A stretch of 64,000 bases of DNA, from the NCBI GenBank assembly GCA_028825475.1, contig JAPKAB010000002.1, positions 62,001-126,000 on the forward strand, in the 5' to 3' direction. The notes beneath the pieces were generated by a model that searched no databases, was not told the DNA's origin, and saw only the letters and a list, made by a program, of their open reading frames with translations. This DNA is from Ascidiaceihabitans sp. (lineage in GTDB: Bacteria; Pseudomonadota; Alphaproteobacteria; Rhodobacterales; Rhodobacteraceae). The position numbers and the translations under genes were made by a program. Position 1 is the first letter of the stretch. Each line of letters starts with the position of its first letter. Below are positions 35,540-44,715 of this stretch, piece by piece.

Positions 35540-36406
35540 ATGCCTGTGCCATCCGTTTCGTTTGAAGTGTTCCCCCCGAAATCCATCGATGCCTCCTTCC
35601 GGCTATGGGACACAGCGCAGGTTCTCGCACCACTTGGTCCACGCTTCTTTTCCGTGACTTATGGTGCTGGCGGTTCTGATCAGCATCTAACACATGACGC
35701 GGCTGAAACGCTGCACCGCACGTCAGGCCAACGTGTTGCGGCCCACCTCACATGCGTGGGCGCGTCCAAAGACGACGTTATGAATACGGCCAATAAATTT
35801 GCGGATGCAGGAATTACTGATATCGTGGCATTGCGCGGAGATCCGTCCAAAGGCGACACCGAATTCAAGCCGCACGCTGATGGCTTCGAAGACAGCTGTG
35901 CCTTGATCACGGCCCTTGCAAAGACGGACCGTTTCAATATCCGCGTTGGCGCGTACCCTGATGTTCACCCAGACGCCGCATCCTCCAAGCAAAACATAGA
36001 CTGGCTGAAGGCCAAGATCGACGCGGGTGCCTGTGAGGCATTGACCCAATTCTTCTTTGAGGCTGATGGCTTCCTTCGCTTCCGCGATGCTTGTGCGGAT
36101 GCTGGGATCACAGCTCCAATTACACCCGGGATCTTACCCATCACAAATTGGAACAGCGCCCGCAAGTTTGCCAAAAAATGCGGTACATACATTCCTGACG
36201 AGCTGGCCCAGACCTTTGACAAAGCCACGCGCGATGGCCGGTTGGACCTTTTGTCAGTCGCGCAATGCACAGAGTTGTGTGATGATCTACTAAATGAGGG
36301 TGTTAGCGACTTGCACTTTTATACACTCAACCGTCCCGACCTAACGCGCGATGTGTGCCATGCTTTGGGGGTCACGCAGTCCCATAGCATTCGCAACGTG
36401 GCGTAA
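35540..36406 (+). CDS. metF: 5,10-methylenetetrahydrofolate reductase
   Basis: This 288-residue flavoprotein reduces methylene-THF to methyl-THF, the methyl donor for methionine synthesis. The N-terminus VSFEVFPPKS and the YGAGGSDQHLTHD, ALRGDPSKGD and PGILPITNW segments are the MetF signatures. AAGGAGAG precedes the ATG at 35540. The gene is transcribed away from metR with a MetR box in between. Confidence 0.94.
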   Translation: MPVPSVSFEVFPPKSIDASFRLWDTAQVLAPLGPRFFSVTYGAGGSDQHLTHDAAETLHRTSGQRVAAHLTCVGASKDDVMNTANKFADAGITDIVALRGDPSKGDTEFKPHADGFEDSCALITALAKTDRFNIRVGAYPDVHPDAASSKQNIDWLKAKIDAGACEALTQFFFEADGFLRFRDACADAGITAPITPGILPITNWNSARKFAKKCGTYIPDELAQTFDKATRDGRLDLLSVAQCTELCDDLLNEGVSDLHFYTLNRPDLTRDVCHALGVTQSHSIRNVA

Positions 36407-36457
36407 CACTTGCTGTGATCCAAACGGGTTTTTAGCGTCAAGATAGCGAAACGCCCG

Positions 36458-36958
36458 ATGGAGACACCAATGGTTACACGCGCGCAAACACCTGCTGATC
36501 TGCTTAAATTGGATGAAATCTTGGCCATGTCTGGTTTGGAATTCATGCAAGGTATTTTGGACGGCGCACACCCTGGACCACCTATTGGTGACACGATGGG
36601 ATATTCGTTGTTCGAAGTGTCGGACGGCCGCGTGGTATTTCGCGGCGTTCCAGAATTCAACGTGACCAACCCAATGGGCACGGTTCACGGTGGTTGGTAT
36701 GGAACATTGCTAGATAGCGCTATGGCTTGCGCCGTCATGACACGCGTGCCGCGCGGCTCTGTGTACACAACTCTGGAATACAAAATTAACATCACCCGCC
36801 CCATCCCATTGGGTATGGCGATTGATTGTATCGGCACAATTGATCACGCAGGACGCTCAACTGGCGTGGCCTCTGGTGAAATTCGGGGGGTGGAAGATGG
36901 TAAACTATATGCCACCGGTTCAACGACATGCATCATCATGTCGTTGAACAAACCCTAA
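36458..36958 (+). CDS. PaaI-type hot-dog thioesterase
   Basis: This 166-residue hot-dog protein probably cleaves acyl-CoA thioesters. The conserved segment MGTVHGGWYGTLLDSAMACAV and the later YKINITRPIP strand are typical of PaaI/COG2050 proteins. It overlaps the opposing DUF2235 gene by 4 bp tail to tail. The acyl substrate is not known. Confidence 0.85.
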   Translation: METPMVTRAQTPADLLKLDEILAMSGLEFMQGILDGAHPGPPIGDTMGYSLFEVSDGRVVFRGVPEFNVTNPMGTVHGGWYGTLLDSAMACAVMTRVPRGSVYTTLEYKINITRPIPLGMAIDCIGTIDHAGRSTGVASGEIRGVEDGKLYATGSTTCIIMSLNKP

Positions 36959-38034
36959 CCGCGTAATTTTGAAAGCAATTTGCACCAAAGCGCGGGTTCT
37001 TCGGCTGGGGCCTGTGCGACACTTGGATGAATTGCCTCAGACGGGTCAGCACCGATAATACGAGACTTGCGATTGATAAAGACGCGGCTATAGCCGGTCC
37101 AAGAGCCGCGCGCAGGGGCTTTGGGATCTTGTGCAAAGCGATCCTGCCAACCTGTCGGCAAAGCCAGTCCGTGTTTAACAGCCTTTTCCAACATCCAAAC
37201 CAGTGGAATATTTGAAAGTGGGCGCACCTGCGGCATACCGCCAAGCTCCCCACCAACATCCCCATGCGCGCCACGAAACCACATCTGTTCCATATGGCCA
37301 GTCCAACTGTCGTTCGTGGTCCACAATACGGGGCTGTACACCACACGCGTCTCATCATGGGCCAACGCATGATATCCATTTTGAACCGATGGTCCCAATG
37401 CGTGACTGTGAAACGCATGTTTGGCGACACTGAAGCGCCATAGCACTGGCGCGTTCAAACCCAATGATTTTACGGTATCCCAGACACCAATCATTTCGAT
37501 TTTAACTTCAGAGTGGCAGTACGCCTTGCTAAACCGCTTGGCTGAACCGCTTTGCGGAGCGTGGCGATAATGCCGATAGGCATCACGAATTCGTCGTTGG
37601 GTCGCTTGATTGCTGTGCAACAACCCCACCATGTCAATCACACCTGCCAATGAACGAACGGCATAGGCACCACGTGAAAAACCTAGCAAGATAACCCTGT
37701 CACCCGTTCGATAGCGCGACGCGAGATAACCATAAGCACGGCGGATTTGGTGATTGATACCACGCCCCATCAGCACATCTCCGGGGCGACGCCAACTGGA
37801 CCACTGCAATCCGTGTTCATAAAAAACCGAAATATCACCGTCCAGTTCGGCCAGCATTTTATAGCTAAGACCTGCATTGGTCTCATGCCCTTCTGCCAAC
37901 GTGGACATGGTGCCGTCCATAATAATAACATGGGTCGTTGATCCACGTTTGCGTGGCAAAACCTCTGGTGTGGCCCGCCCAAAACGGGCCATCAGCCACC
38001 GCGTGATACGTTTATTCAGTGACGGCAGGCGCAT
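36955..38034 (-). CDS. DUF2235 alpha/beta hydrolase
   Basis: This 359-residue protein has the DUF2235 fold, an alpha/beta hydrolase family that includes type VI secretion phospholipase effectors. The nucleophile elbow is GFSRG with its Ser; IGVWDTVKSLG and GAHGDVGGELGG supply the acid and His. No signal peptide is clear. The ATG at 38034 overlaps the coxL-like stop by 23 bp; the longer frame is rejected because it overlaps more. No type VI genes are in the window, so an effector role is not supported. Confidence 0.8.
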   Translation of the reverse strand: MRLPSLNKRITRWLMARFGRATPEVLPRKRGSTTHVIIMDGTMSTLAEGHETNAGLSYKMLAELDGDISVFYEHGLQWSSWRRPGDVLMGRGINHQIRRAYGYLASRYRTGDRVILLGFSRGAYAVRSLAGVIDMVGLLHSNQATQRRIRDAYRHYRHAPQSGSAKRFSKAYCHSEVKIEMIGVWDTVKSLGLNAPVLWRFSVAKHAFHSHALGPSVQNGYHALAHDETRVVYSPVLWTTNDSWTGHMEQMWFRGAHGDVGGELGGMPQVRPLSNIPLVWMLEKAVKHGLALPTGWQDRFAQDPKAPARGSWTGYSRVFINRKSRIIGADPSEAIHPSVAQAPAEEPALWCKLLSKLRG

Positions 38035-40309
38035 CTCGCAGCAGTTTCCAAACTTTATGCGGGGTGAAAGGCATATCCGCCTGTCGGACCCCGCGATCCC
38101 ACAGGGCATCTTGAACAGCATTTGCAACAGCGGCCAAAGCCCCAACAGTCCCAGCTTCGCCGCACCCCTTCATGCCCATAACATTGGCCGTCGAGGGAAC
38201 AGGAACCGAAGTGAAACTAATCTGCGGCACATCATCTGCACGAGGCATGGCATAATCCATAAAGGTCGCGGTGAGCAACTGCCCGTCTTCATCATAGACG
38301 ACGTGTTCTGTCAGAGCCTGCCCGATGCCTTGAACGACACCACCGTGGACTTGGCCTTCGGCCAGTACAGGATTGATCAGGTTCCCAAAATCATCGACCA
38401 CGAAATAGCGATCAGTGGTGACAACACCCGTGTCGGGATCAATCACGACTTCGCAAACATGTGCGCCATTTGGAAAGCTGCGCGCCTCTAGTTTCACGTG
38501 CTCTTCGTGCTCAAGCAGATCAGTGCGCCCAGCCGTGCGCGCCATATCCGCGACCTCCAGCATAGTTGGCGTCAGGTTTGATCCCTCAGCACGGAAGCGT
38601 TCATCATCAAAACTGATTTCAGCCGCATCGACACCCATTTCATCGGACAAGAATGCGGTGAATTTTTCCGTCATCGTCGCAACGGTCACCAACGTGGCAT
38701 TGTTCTGTACAGTGACGGAACGCGACCCGCCCGTGCCGCCACCCTTTTTGATCAGGTCGCTGTCGCCTTGAATGACGTAAATCAAATCTGCTGGGATGCC
38801 CGTTTGGTCACTTAGGAACTGTGCATAGACCGTTTCGTGCCCCTGCCCGCCTGACTGCGTGCCAACCAAAATATGAACTGTCCCATCGTCGTTGAACTCA
38901 ACCTTGGTTGTCTCATCCGGCGCACCCAAAATGCTTTCGATATAATAACAAATACCATAGCCACGCAGCAGCCCCTTAGCCTCGTCGGCAGTGCGACGCG
39001 CGGCAAAACCATCCGCATCAGCAACCTCAGCAGCGCGGGTTAGCAATAGGTCAAAGTTACCCACATCATAGGTCTCACCAGTGGCCGCCAGATACGGGAA
39101 CTGATCAGGTTTGATAAAGTTACGGCGGCGCAATTCCCATGGATCAATGTCCAGTTCACGTGCCGCACGGTCCATGACACGTTCTAACACATAGATCGCC
39201 TCAGGGCGCCCAGCACCGCGATATGCGTCGACCTGTGTGGTGTTGGTGAAATAACCATTCACGCTTAGATACGTGTCCTGCACATCATAAACACCCATTA
39301 AAACACGGCTAAACAATTGTGTTTGGATCGGCTGGGCAAACTGCGAATTATAGGCACCAAGATTGATATCAGAGTGCACACGATACGCGATGATCTTGTG
39401 GTTCTCGTCAAACGCCAATTCTGCCAAAGACGTCAAATCGCGCCCCGCATTGTCAGACAACATCGCCTCGGTGCGCTCAGACATCCAGCGAACAGGACGC
39501 CCTAAAACGCGTGCAGCTTGGGCAACGCTGAATGGTTCCGGATAACCCATACCTTTCATCCCAAAACCACCGCCAGTATCGGGATTGGTCACGTGAACAT
39601 CATCGGGTTCCAGACCAAATGCTGCGGTCATCTGGGTCTTATTCACCCAAACACCTTGACCGTTGATAGCAACGTGAAGACGATCATCTTCCCAATATGA
39701 ATAACAACCACGTGGCTCCATTGAGTTGACGATGATGCGGTTATCGCCAACATCTAGGCTGACAACATGTGCCGCTTTCTCAAACGCTGCATTGGTTGCT
39801 GCCTCGTCACCCATACCCCAGTCAAACGCGACATTGTCGGGCGCTGTTTCATGCAGGGTTTCGCCGCCCGCCTTAAGATCCATCTTTGCAGGCAGTTCGT
39901 CATAATCCAGCACAATCAATTCAGCTGCATCACGCGCTTGGGCCAACGTATCTGCAATCACAGCCACAATCGGCTCACCAACAAAACGCAAGCGATCCTT
40001 GGCCAGCATCGTACGGCTGGTCGCGGCGCCTTGGCTTCCATCACGGTTCTTTACAAGAACAGCAGCCATTTCTAGGTTCATGCCTGCTGCTTCAAGGTCC
40101 GCACAGGTTAGCACCGCGTGAACACCTTCGGCTTCGCGCGCATCATCTACATCAAGCTCCGTAATAACGGCATGCGCTACTGGAGAGCGGAAAAAGAATG
40201 CGCTCAATGCATCGGCAGGCGCGATGTCATCCACATAGCGGCCTTTTCCGACCAGAAAACGCACATCTTCGACCCGTTTGACCGGTTGGCTTTTTCCGAA
40301 CTTTTCCAT
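38012..40309 (-). CDS. form II CoxL-like molybdenum hydroxylase large subunit, orphan
   Basis: This 765-residue xanthine-oxidase-family large subunit binds molybdopterin cytosine dinucleotide. The active-site loop is AYRGAGR (~residue 360), the form II signature, not the AYxCSFR loop of true CO dehydrogenase. The catalytic Glu is in the GEAGTVGAL segment near the end. The FAD and 2Fe-2S subunits that should form the holoenzyme are not adjacent. Form II enzymes oxidise unknown aldehydes or heterocycles. The start MEKFGKSQP follows GGGAG, preferred over one 10 codons upstream. Confidence 0.88.
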   Translation of the reverse strand: MEKFGKSQPVKRVEDVRFLVGKGRYVDDIAPADALSAFFFRSPVAHAVITELDVDDAREAEGVHAVLTCADLEAAGMNLEMAAVLVKNRDGSQGAATSRTMLAKDRLRFVGEPIVAVIADTLAQARDAAELIVLDYDELPAKMDLKAGGETLHETAPDNVAFDWGMGDEAATNAAFEKAAHVVSLDVGDNRIIVNSMEPRGCYSYWEDDRLHVAINGQGVWVNKTQMTAAFGLEPDDVHVTNPDTGGGFGMKGMGYPEPFSVAQAARVLGRPVRWMSERTEAMLSDNAGRDLTSLAELAFDENHKIIAYRVHSDINLGAYNSQFAQPIQTQLFSRVLMGVYDVQDTYLSVNGYFTNTTQVDAYRGAGRPEAIYVLERVMDRAARELDIDPWELRRRNFIKPDQFPYLAATGETYDVGNFDLLLTRAAEVADADGFAARRTADEAKGLLRGYGICYYIESILGAPDETTKVEFNDDGTVHILVGTQSGGQGHETVYAQFLSDQTGIPADLIYVIQGDSDLIKKGGGTGGSRSVTVQNNATLVTVATMTEKFTAFLSDEMGVDAAEISFDDERFRAEGSNLTPTMLEVADMARTAGRTDLLEHEEHVKLEARSFPNGAHVCEVVIDPDTGVVTTDRYFVVDDFGNLINPVLAEGQVHGGVVQGIGQALTEHVVYDEDGQLLTATFMDYAMPRADDVPQISFTSVPVPSTANVMGMKGCGEAGTVGALAAVANAVQDALWDRGVRQADMPFTPHKVWKLLRDAPAVTE

Positions 40310-40524
40310 GCGTCTGCTCCCAAGCAAATGAACTTTCAAAAATGGACACTAGCGACGTGCGCTGACATGTCTAGCGCCAACCCCAAATTCTCGGGTGTGA
40401 CGTTTAGTATCTTCAGCAGGCACTGCGTTTCGGGCAGCCATATGGTAAAATAATGCCCATTAGAAAATGGCTTGTGCTGGCACGATCTGACATCCAATGT
40501 ATCGCCAACAAAAGGATCATGTGC
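40310..40524. promoter_or_regulatory. divergent spacer, coxL-like / HD-domain gene
   Basis: A 215-bp gene-free stretch holds the divergent promoters of the CoxL-like and HD-domain genes. I see no convincing palindrome, riboswitch or terminator in it. Confidence 0.4.
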
Positions 40525-41133
40525 ATGAGTAAAACAGTTAACTTCACCCAGATGAAAGATGGCACTGCAGAGGAATACGCGTTCCTTACGAAGCATGAGA
40601 CTGAGCACGCCAAAGGCACGGCTGACAAACTTCTTCAGGCACTTGTGGATTTGGACGAGGGGTTGTCAGGTTACAAGATCACACGCCTTGGCCACTCGTT
40701 GCAATCTGCCACCCGTGCATGGCGCGATGGGGCCGATATTGATTGGGTTGTTTGCGCGTTACTACACGACATCGGCGACATCTATGCCCCTTACAATCAC
40801 GACGAATACGCAGCCGCCATATTGCGTCCCTTTGTACGTGAGCAATGCAGCTGGTGCGTCCAAGCGCATGGGGATTTCCAGATGGTGTACTATGGACACC
40901 ACGTTGGCGGGAACCCGAACAAGAGGGATCAATTCGCAGGTCATATCTATTTCGATGATTGTGCGTTATTTTGCGAACGCTGGGATCAATCAAGCTTTGA
41001 CCCTGACTATGACACCTTATCCATCGATTTTTTTGCACCCATGGTGCGCGAAGTCTTTGCGCGCCCGGCATATGACCCAGACGTTATTCGCACGGGTGAA
41101 CGCGAGCCTCTAGTGACAGAGGCCCGCGCTTAA
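40525..41133 (+). CDS. HD-domain protein (COG4341; PhnZ/TmpB-like superfamily)
   Basis: This 202-residue HD-domain protein has the metal ligands of the family: GHSLQ (His), LLHDIGD (His-Asp), NHDEYAAAIL (His), VQAHGDF (His) and RWDQSSFDPD (Asp). This layout resembles the mixed-valence di-iron oxygenases PhnZ and TmpB, which break C-P bonds of amino-phosphonates, as well as ordinary HD phosphohydrolases. A phosphonate-degrading role would be attractive next to carnitine-like metabolism, but no partner gene (phnY or tmpA) adjoins it. The start MSKTVNF follows AAAGGA. The activity is unproven. Confidence 0.75.
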   Translation: MSKTVNFTQMKDGTAEEYAFLTKHETEHAKGTADKLLQALVDLDEGLSGYKITRLGHSLQSATRAWRDGADIDWVVCALLHDIGDIYAPYNHDEYAAAILRPFVREQCSWCVQAHGDFQMVYYGHHVGGNPNKRDQFAGHIYFDDCALFCERWDQSSFDPDYDTLSIDFFAPMVREVFARPAYDPDVIRTGEREPLVTEARA

Positions 41134-41138
41134 GTCGT

Positions 41139-42362
41139 TTAAAAGAACGCTTGAATACCCGTTTGGGCACGGCCCAAAATCAAAGCATGCACATCATGTG
41201 TACCCTCATAGGTATTCACGGTCTCTAGGTTCATCATGTGACGCATCACTTGGAATTCGCCACTGATGCCATTGCCACCGTGCATATCGCGCGACATGCG
41301 CGCAATATCGAGCGCCTTGCCACAGTTGTTGCGCTTGATGATCGAGATCATTTCAGGGGCAGCATTCGCTTGGTCCATAAGGCGACCAACCTGCAATGCG
41401 CCCTGAAGGCCCAGTGAAATCTCGGTTTGCATGTCTGCCAATTTTTTTTGGAACAATTGCGTACCAGCCAGTGGCTTGTTGAACTGTTTGCGGTCCAAAC
41501 CGTACTGACGTGCCGCATGCCAGCAGAATTCTGCAGCGCCCATCGCGCCCCATGCGATGCCGTAACGCGCACGGTTCAAACAGCCGAACGGGCCTTTAAG
41601 CCCTTGAACATTAGGCAACAAAGCATCTTCACCAACTTCAACGCCTTCCATCACGATTTCGCCTGTAATGGACGCACGCAATGAAAGTTTGTTGCCGATT
41701 TTAGGCGCAGACAGCCCCTTCATTCCTTTTTCCAGAACAAACCCGCGGATCTTGCCGCCATGCTCCTCTGACTTGGCCCAAACCACGAATACATCCGCGA
41801 TAGGCGCGTTTGAGATCCACATTTTGGAGCCGCTGATGACGTAGCCACTGTCGGTTTTCTTGGCCACTGTTTTCATGCCTGCAGGATCACTGCCCGCATC
41901 GGGTTCGGTCAAGCCAAAGCAACCGACCCATTCGCCGGACGCCAGTTTCGGCAAATACTTGCGACGTTGCTCTTCAGAACCGTAGGCATAGATCGGGTAG
42001 ATCACGAGGCTGGATTGCACGGACATCATGGAACGATACCCACTGTCGATCCGCTCCACCTCACGGGCAACAAGCCCGTAGCTGACGTATGACCCACCTA
42101 GGCCGCCATATTCTTCTGGCAGAGTTACGCCCAAAAGACCCATCTCGCCCATCTCTGAAAAAATGCTTCTGTCAGTGACCTCATTGGCGAAGGCATCGAT
42201 TACACGTGGTGCCAGTTTTTCTGACGCATAAGCAGCGGCTGATGCTTGGATCATCCGCTCATCTTCGCTGAGCTGACCGCTTAGGCGGAATGCATCGGCC
42301 CAATCAAACGACCCAAGATCCGGTTTATCCTTGGCTTTCAGACCATTTTGTTCTGCACTCAT
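41139..42362 (-). CDS. gcdH: glutaryl-CoA dehydrogenase
   Basis: This 407-residue acyl-CoA dehydrogenase converts glutaryl-CoA to crotonyl-CoA and CO2 in lysine and tryptophan breakdown. The C-terminal [18 protein letters not shown] segment carries the catalytic base (E386), and its [11 protein letters not shown] is specific to Gcd[13 protein letters not shown] binds FAD. The ATG at 42362 follows AAAGGCG. A divergent LysR gene lies upstream, with a 10-bp inverted repeat between them. Confidence 0.92.
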   Translation of the reverse strand: MSAEQNGLKAKDKPDLGSFDWADAFRLSGQLSEDERMIQASAAAYASEKLAPRVIDAFANEVTDRSIFSEMGEMGLLGVTLPEEYGGLGGSYVSYGLVAREVERIDSGYRSMMSVQSSLVIYPIYAYGSEEQRRKYLPKLASGEWVGCFGLTEPDAGSDPAGMKTVAKKTDSGYVISGSKMWISNAPIADVFVVWAKSEEHGGKIRGFVLEKGMKGLSAPKIGNKLSLRASITGEIVMEGVEVGEDALLPNVQGLKGPFGCLNRARYGIAWGAMGAAEFCWHAARQYGLDRKQFNKPLAGTQLFQKKLADMQTEISLGLQGALQVGRLMDQANAAPEMISIIKRNNCGKALDIARMSRDMHGGNGISGEFQVMRHMMNLETVNTYEGTHDVHALILGRAQTGIQAFF

Positions 42363-42373
42363 TTGACGCGCCT

Positions 42374-42409
42374 TTCGCAATATTTGTGATTTAATGCCTA
42401 TATTGCAAA
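42374..42409. promoter_or_regulatory. inverted repeat in gcdH/LysR divergent promoter
   Basis: TTCGCAATAT (42374-42383) and ATATTGCAAA (42400-42409) form a 10-bp inverted repeat with one mismatch and a 16-bp spacer, immediately upstream of gcdH. LysR regulators often bind such a site in the promoter they share with their target. This is a candidate operator. Confidence 0.6.
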
Positions 42410-42466
42410 TAATTCACCAAAGTTCTAATGCTTGTTGATCCTGCATTGCATGAGGAAAACGCATAG

Positions 42467-43351
42467 ATGCTTGCGCCCCGCCGTTTCCTGCCCTCAACAT
42501 CGTCCCTGCTGGCATTCGAAGCCATTGCGCGCCTTGGAACCGCCACGGCGGCTGCATCAGAATTGTCGTTGACCCAAAGCGCGGTGAGCCGCCAACTAAA
42601 GACTTTAGAAGATCAATTGGACGTACAGTTGATGAAGCGCGAGGGTCGAGTGCTCCGACTGACACCAGCAGGTCAGGCCTTTGCCTTAAAGGCGCGTAGC
42701 ATATTGGGGCAATTGGCCTCTGCCTCGATCGAAGCACGTGCAAATCCCAATGGGGGCACGCTGAATTTGGCGATCCTTCCAGCGTTTGGAATGCATTGGT
42801 TGGCACCGCGTTTATCGAATTTTGCCAAGGAACATCCAGAGGTTACGATAAATCTATCCACCCGCCTTGCGCCGTTTGATTTCCGTGCCAACCGCTTTGA
42901 CGCTGCGATCCATTTTGGGCGAGAGGATTGGCCAAACGCGCAACATATGAAGCTGATGTCTGAAACGGTGATTCCTGTTTGCGCACCAGGTTTATTAGAA
43001 CAACCTGTCTGTGATCCGCGTGCGATCTTGGAACACCCATTGCTGCACCTTGAGACGCGACCAAGAGGATGGGCAAGATGGCTAAGTGCCCACGGAATAA
43101 GCGAAAACATACCGTCTGGAATGATGTTCGACCAATTTTCAACCATGGCCCAAGCAGCCCTGCATGGCATGGGAATCGCTTTACTTCCCACCTTTGTTGC
43201 AGAGCCCTATCTGAACAGTGGTCAACTGTGCCGTGCATCGACCCATACAAGCGATAGCATAGGCACTTATTACCTGGTCTGGCCGTCGGATCGGGCCAAC
43301 ATTGCGCCGTTAAATGCCTTTAAAACATGGCTAAAACTTCAAATTGAATAG
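42467..43351 (+). CDS. LysR-type regulator next to gcdH
   Basis: This 294-residue LysR protein has its HTH at ~9-65 (LAFEAIARLGTATAAASELSLTQSAVSRQLKTLED) and a substrate domain from ~90. It most resembles the GcvA-like branch. The divergent layout against gcdH suggests that it controls glutarate or lysine catabolism and may bind glutaryl-CoA or a related effector. That role comes from context. Confidence 0.85.
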   Translation: MLAPRRFLPSTSSLLAFEAIARLGTATAAASELSLTQSAVSRQLKTLEDQLDVQLMKREGRVLRLTPAGQAFALKARSILGQLASASIEARANPNGGTLNLAILPAFGMHWLAPRLSNFAKEHPEVTINLSTRLAPFDFRANRFDAAIHFGREDWPNAQHMKLMSETVIPVCAPGLLEQPVCDPRAILEHPLLHLETRPRGWARWLSAHGISENIPSGMMFDQFSTMAQAALHGMGIALLPTFVAEPYLNSGQLCRASTHTSDSIGTYYLVWPSDRANIAPLNAFKTWLKLQIE

Positions 43352-43442
43352 AGTTTTATGACCAGGCCATATTTATGCCCAATTGTTTATCTATGCCTCA
43401 CCTAATGTTTACGGGTGGGGCCGATAAAACAGGAGCTTACTA

Positions 43443-43832
43443 ATGCTGCGCAAAACTACATTGATGGCCGGCTTGGCTACACTATTCATCTCAACACCTG
43501 TTCAGGCAGACGAGCACGAAATTACAGTTCTTCCAGATGCATATTTCCCAGAGACAACTTACGTGTCAGCTGGTGATACCATTGTTTTTGTTAATGATAC
43601 TGATGGCGTTCTTACAGTGACCGCAAACGACGACACCTGGGCAACTGAAGAGTTTGGCGTTGACCAAACTGAAACAATGGTCGTTCTGGCGGACATGACA
43701 AAAAACTTCTTCCACGAAGGTCTTGCTGACGAAGATGGCAATACAACCATCCAAGGTTTCATCAACTTTGGGGCAGCGCCTCTTGATCAAGCGTCTTCAA
43801 CTGCGGCTGAAGAAGAAGAGGTCCTGAACTAA
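43443..43832 (+). CDS. exported cupredoxin-like small protein
   Basis: This 129-residue protein has a signal peptide (MLRKTTLMAGLATLFIS-TPVQA) and a beta-rich mature part with VSAGDTIVFVNDTDGVLTVTANDD. That pattern resembles cupredoxin or amicyanin folds. The usual Cys/His copper set is not seen: one His lies in NFFHEG and there is no Cys. The C-terminus is acidic and overlaps the opposing SRAP gene by 71 bp. It may be a copper-less cupredoxin fold. Confidence 0.7.
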   Translation: MLRKTTLMAGLATLFISTPVQADEHEITVLPDAYFPETTYVSAGDTIVFVNDTDGVLTVTANDDTWATEEFGVDQTETMVVLADMTKNFFHEGLADEDGNTTIQGFINFGAAPLDQASSTAAEEEEVLN

Positions 43833-44457
43833 GACGTGAATTCACATCACGGCTAACCTTATGGAATTGTAGCGTTTCTTCTGGGGCTGCCCGCATAAGC
43901 GTGGCGGCCCCTTTGCCTTTTTCACCCAACCAAAGCGCAATTTCATCGGGCTCTAAGATCACCGGCATACGGTGGTGAATTCCGGATACGGCTGTATTTG
44001 CGCCCGTTGTGACAATGGCGCAGGTTTTGATGGGGGTCTCTTCCACGTCCCAGTCTTGCCAGATGGACGCGAAAGCAAGAGGTGCGCCGTCACTGCGGGA
44101 GATGTACCAAGGGTCGCGCCCACCATCCTCGGATTTGGTCCACTCATAAAATCCGGTCGCAACCACGACGCAACGACGTTCACGACAAGCCTCTCTAAAC
44201 GCTGGTTTTTCCGCAATCGTTTCAGCGCGGGCGTTGATTAAGAGGGGGCCATCATTTGGCTTTTTGTACCAACTGGGAATAAAGCCCCAGCGCATGGATT
44301 GCAGTCGCCGCCCGCCACCATCCGCCGTAATCGAATGGACAGCATTTGTGGGGCAGACGTTGTAATTGGGGACCTCAGGAAGATCATTATCAGGCTTGGC
44401 CGCAAACAATTGCGCCATGGCATCTTGTGGCATGGTGTTGGCGATACGGCCACACAT
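43762..44457 (-). CDS. SOS-response-associated peptidase (SRAP/YedK family)
   Basis: This 231-residue protein has the catalytic Cys at position 2 (MCGRIAN), which forms a DNA-protein crosslink with abasic sites in single-stranded DNA. WGFIPSW, NARAET, GFYEW and HHRMPVIL are the conserved segments of the HMCES/YedK family. Its C-terminus overlaps a plus-strand gene by 71 bp, a rather long antisense overlap. Confidence 0.92.
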   Translation of the reverse strand: MCGRIANTMPQDAMAQLFAAKPDNDLPEVPNYNVCPTNAVHSITADGGGRRLQSMRWGFIPSWYKKPNDGPLLINARAETIAEKPAFREACRERRCVVVATGFYEWTKSEDGGRDPWYISRSDGAPLAFASIWQDWDVEETPIKTCAIVTTGANTAVSGIHHRMPVILEPDEIALWLGEKGKGAATLMRAAPEETLQFHKVSRDVNSRLSSGPLLLQPQLKTLDQEALPQS

Positions 44458-44554
44458 ATGGTCCCTACTCCACCCTAGAAAGAGCCCAGCGCACGGTCAG
44501 ATTAACGGTGCGTTCGCAGCAAGTTTAGCACGCCAATGTACAATTGAGCATTTA

Positions 44555-44640
44555 AAATGTGCAGTTCGCTTCGCAGGTAAGCGCTGAGACCATCCACTTT
44601 AAGATGAATTGCACAGTTCGGGGTCCAATCTGTACAGTTC
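44555..44640. repeat. three short related repeats in the SRAP/VOC spacer
   Basis: Similar elements AATGTGCAGTTC (44556-44567), AATTGCACAGTTC (44607-44619) and AATCTGTACAGTTC (44627-44640), all ending in CAGTTC, lie in the 258-bp spacer upstream of SRAP. A related AATGTACAATT lies at 44535-44545. They might be operators; otherwise I see no feature in this spacer. Confidence 0.4.
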
Positions 44641-44715
44641 CATGGCAATATGCCCGTTCAACATTCGTTTACCAATTTCGCGTGTTAACATTTGGGCACG
44701 TGGATTAATCTCCAG

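Noticed and set aside
36955-38034. Type VI secretion lipase effector
   Set aside because: The DUF2235 fold allows it, but no VgrG, Hcp, PAAR or immunity gene is nearby.
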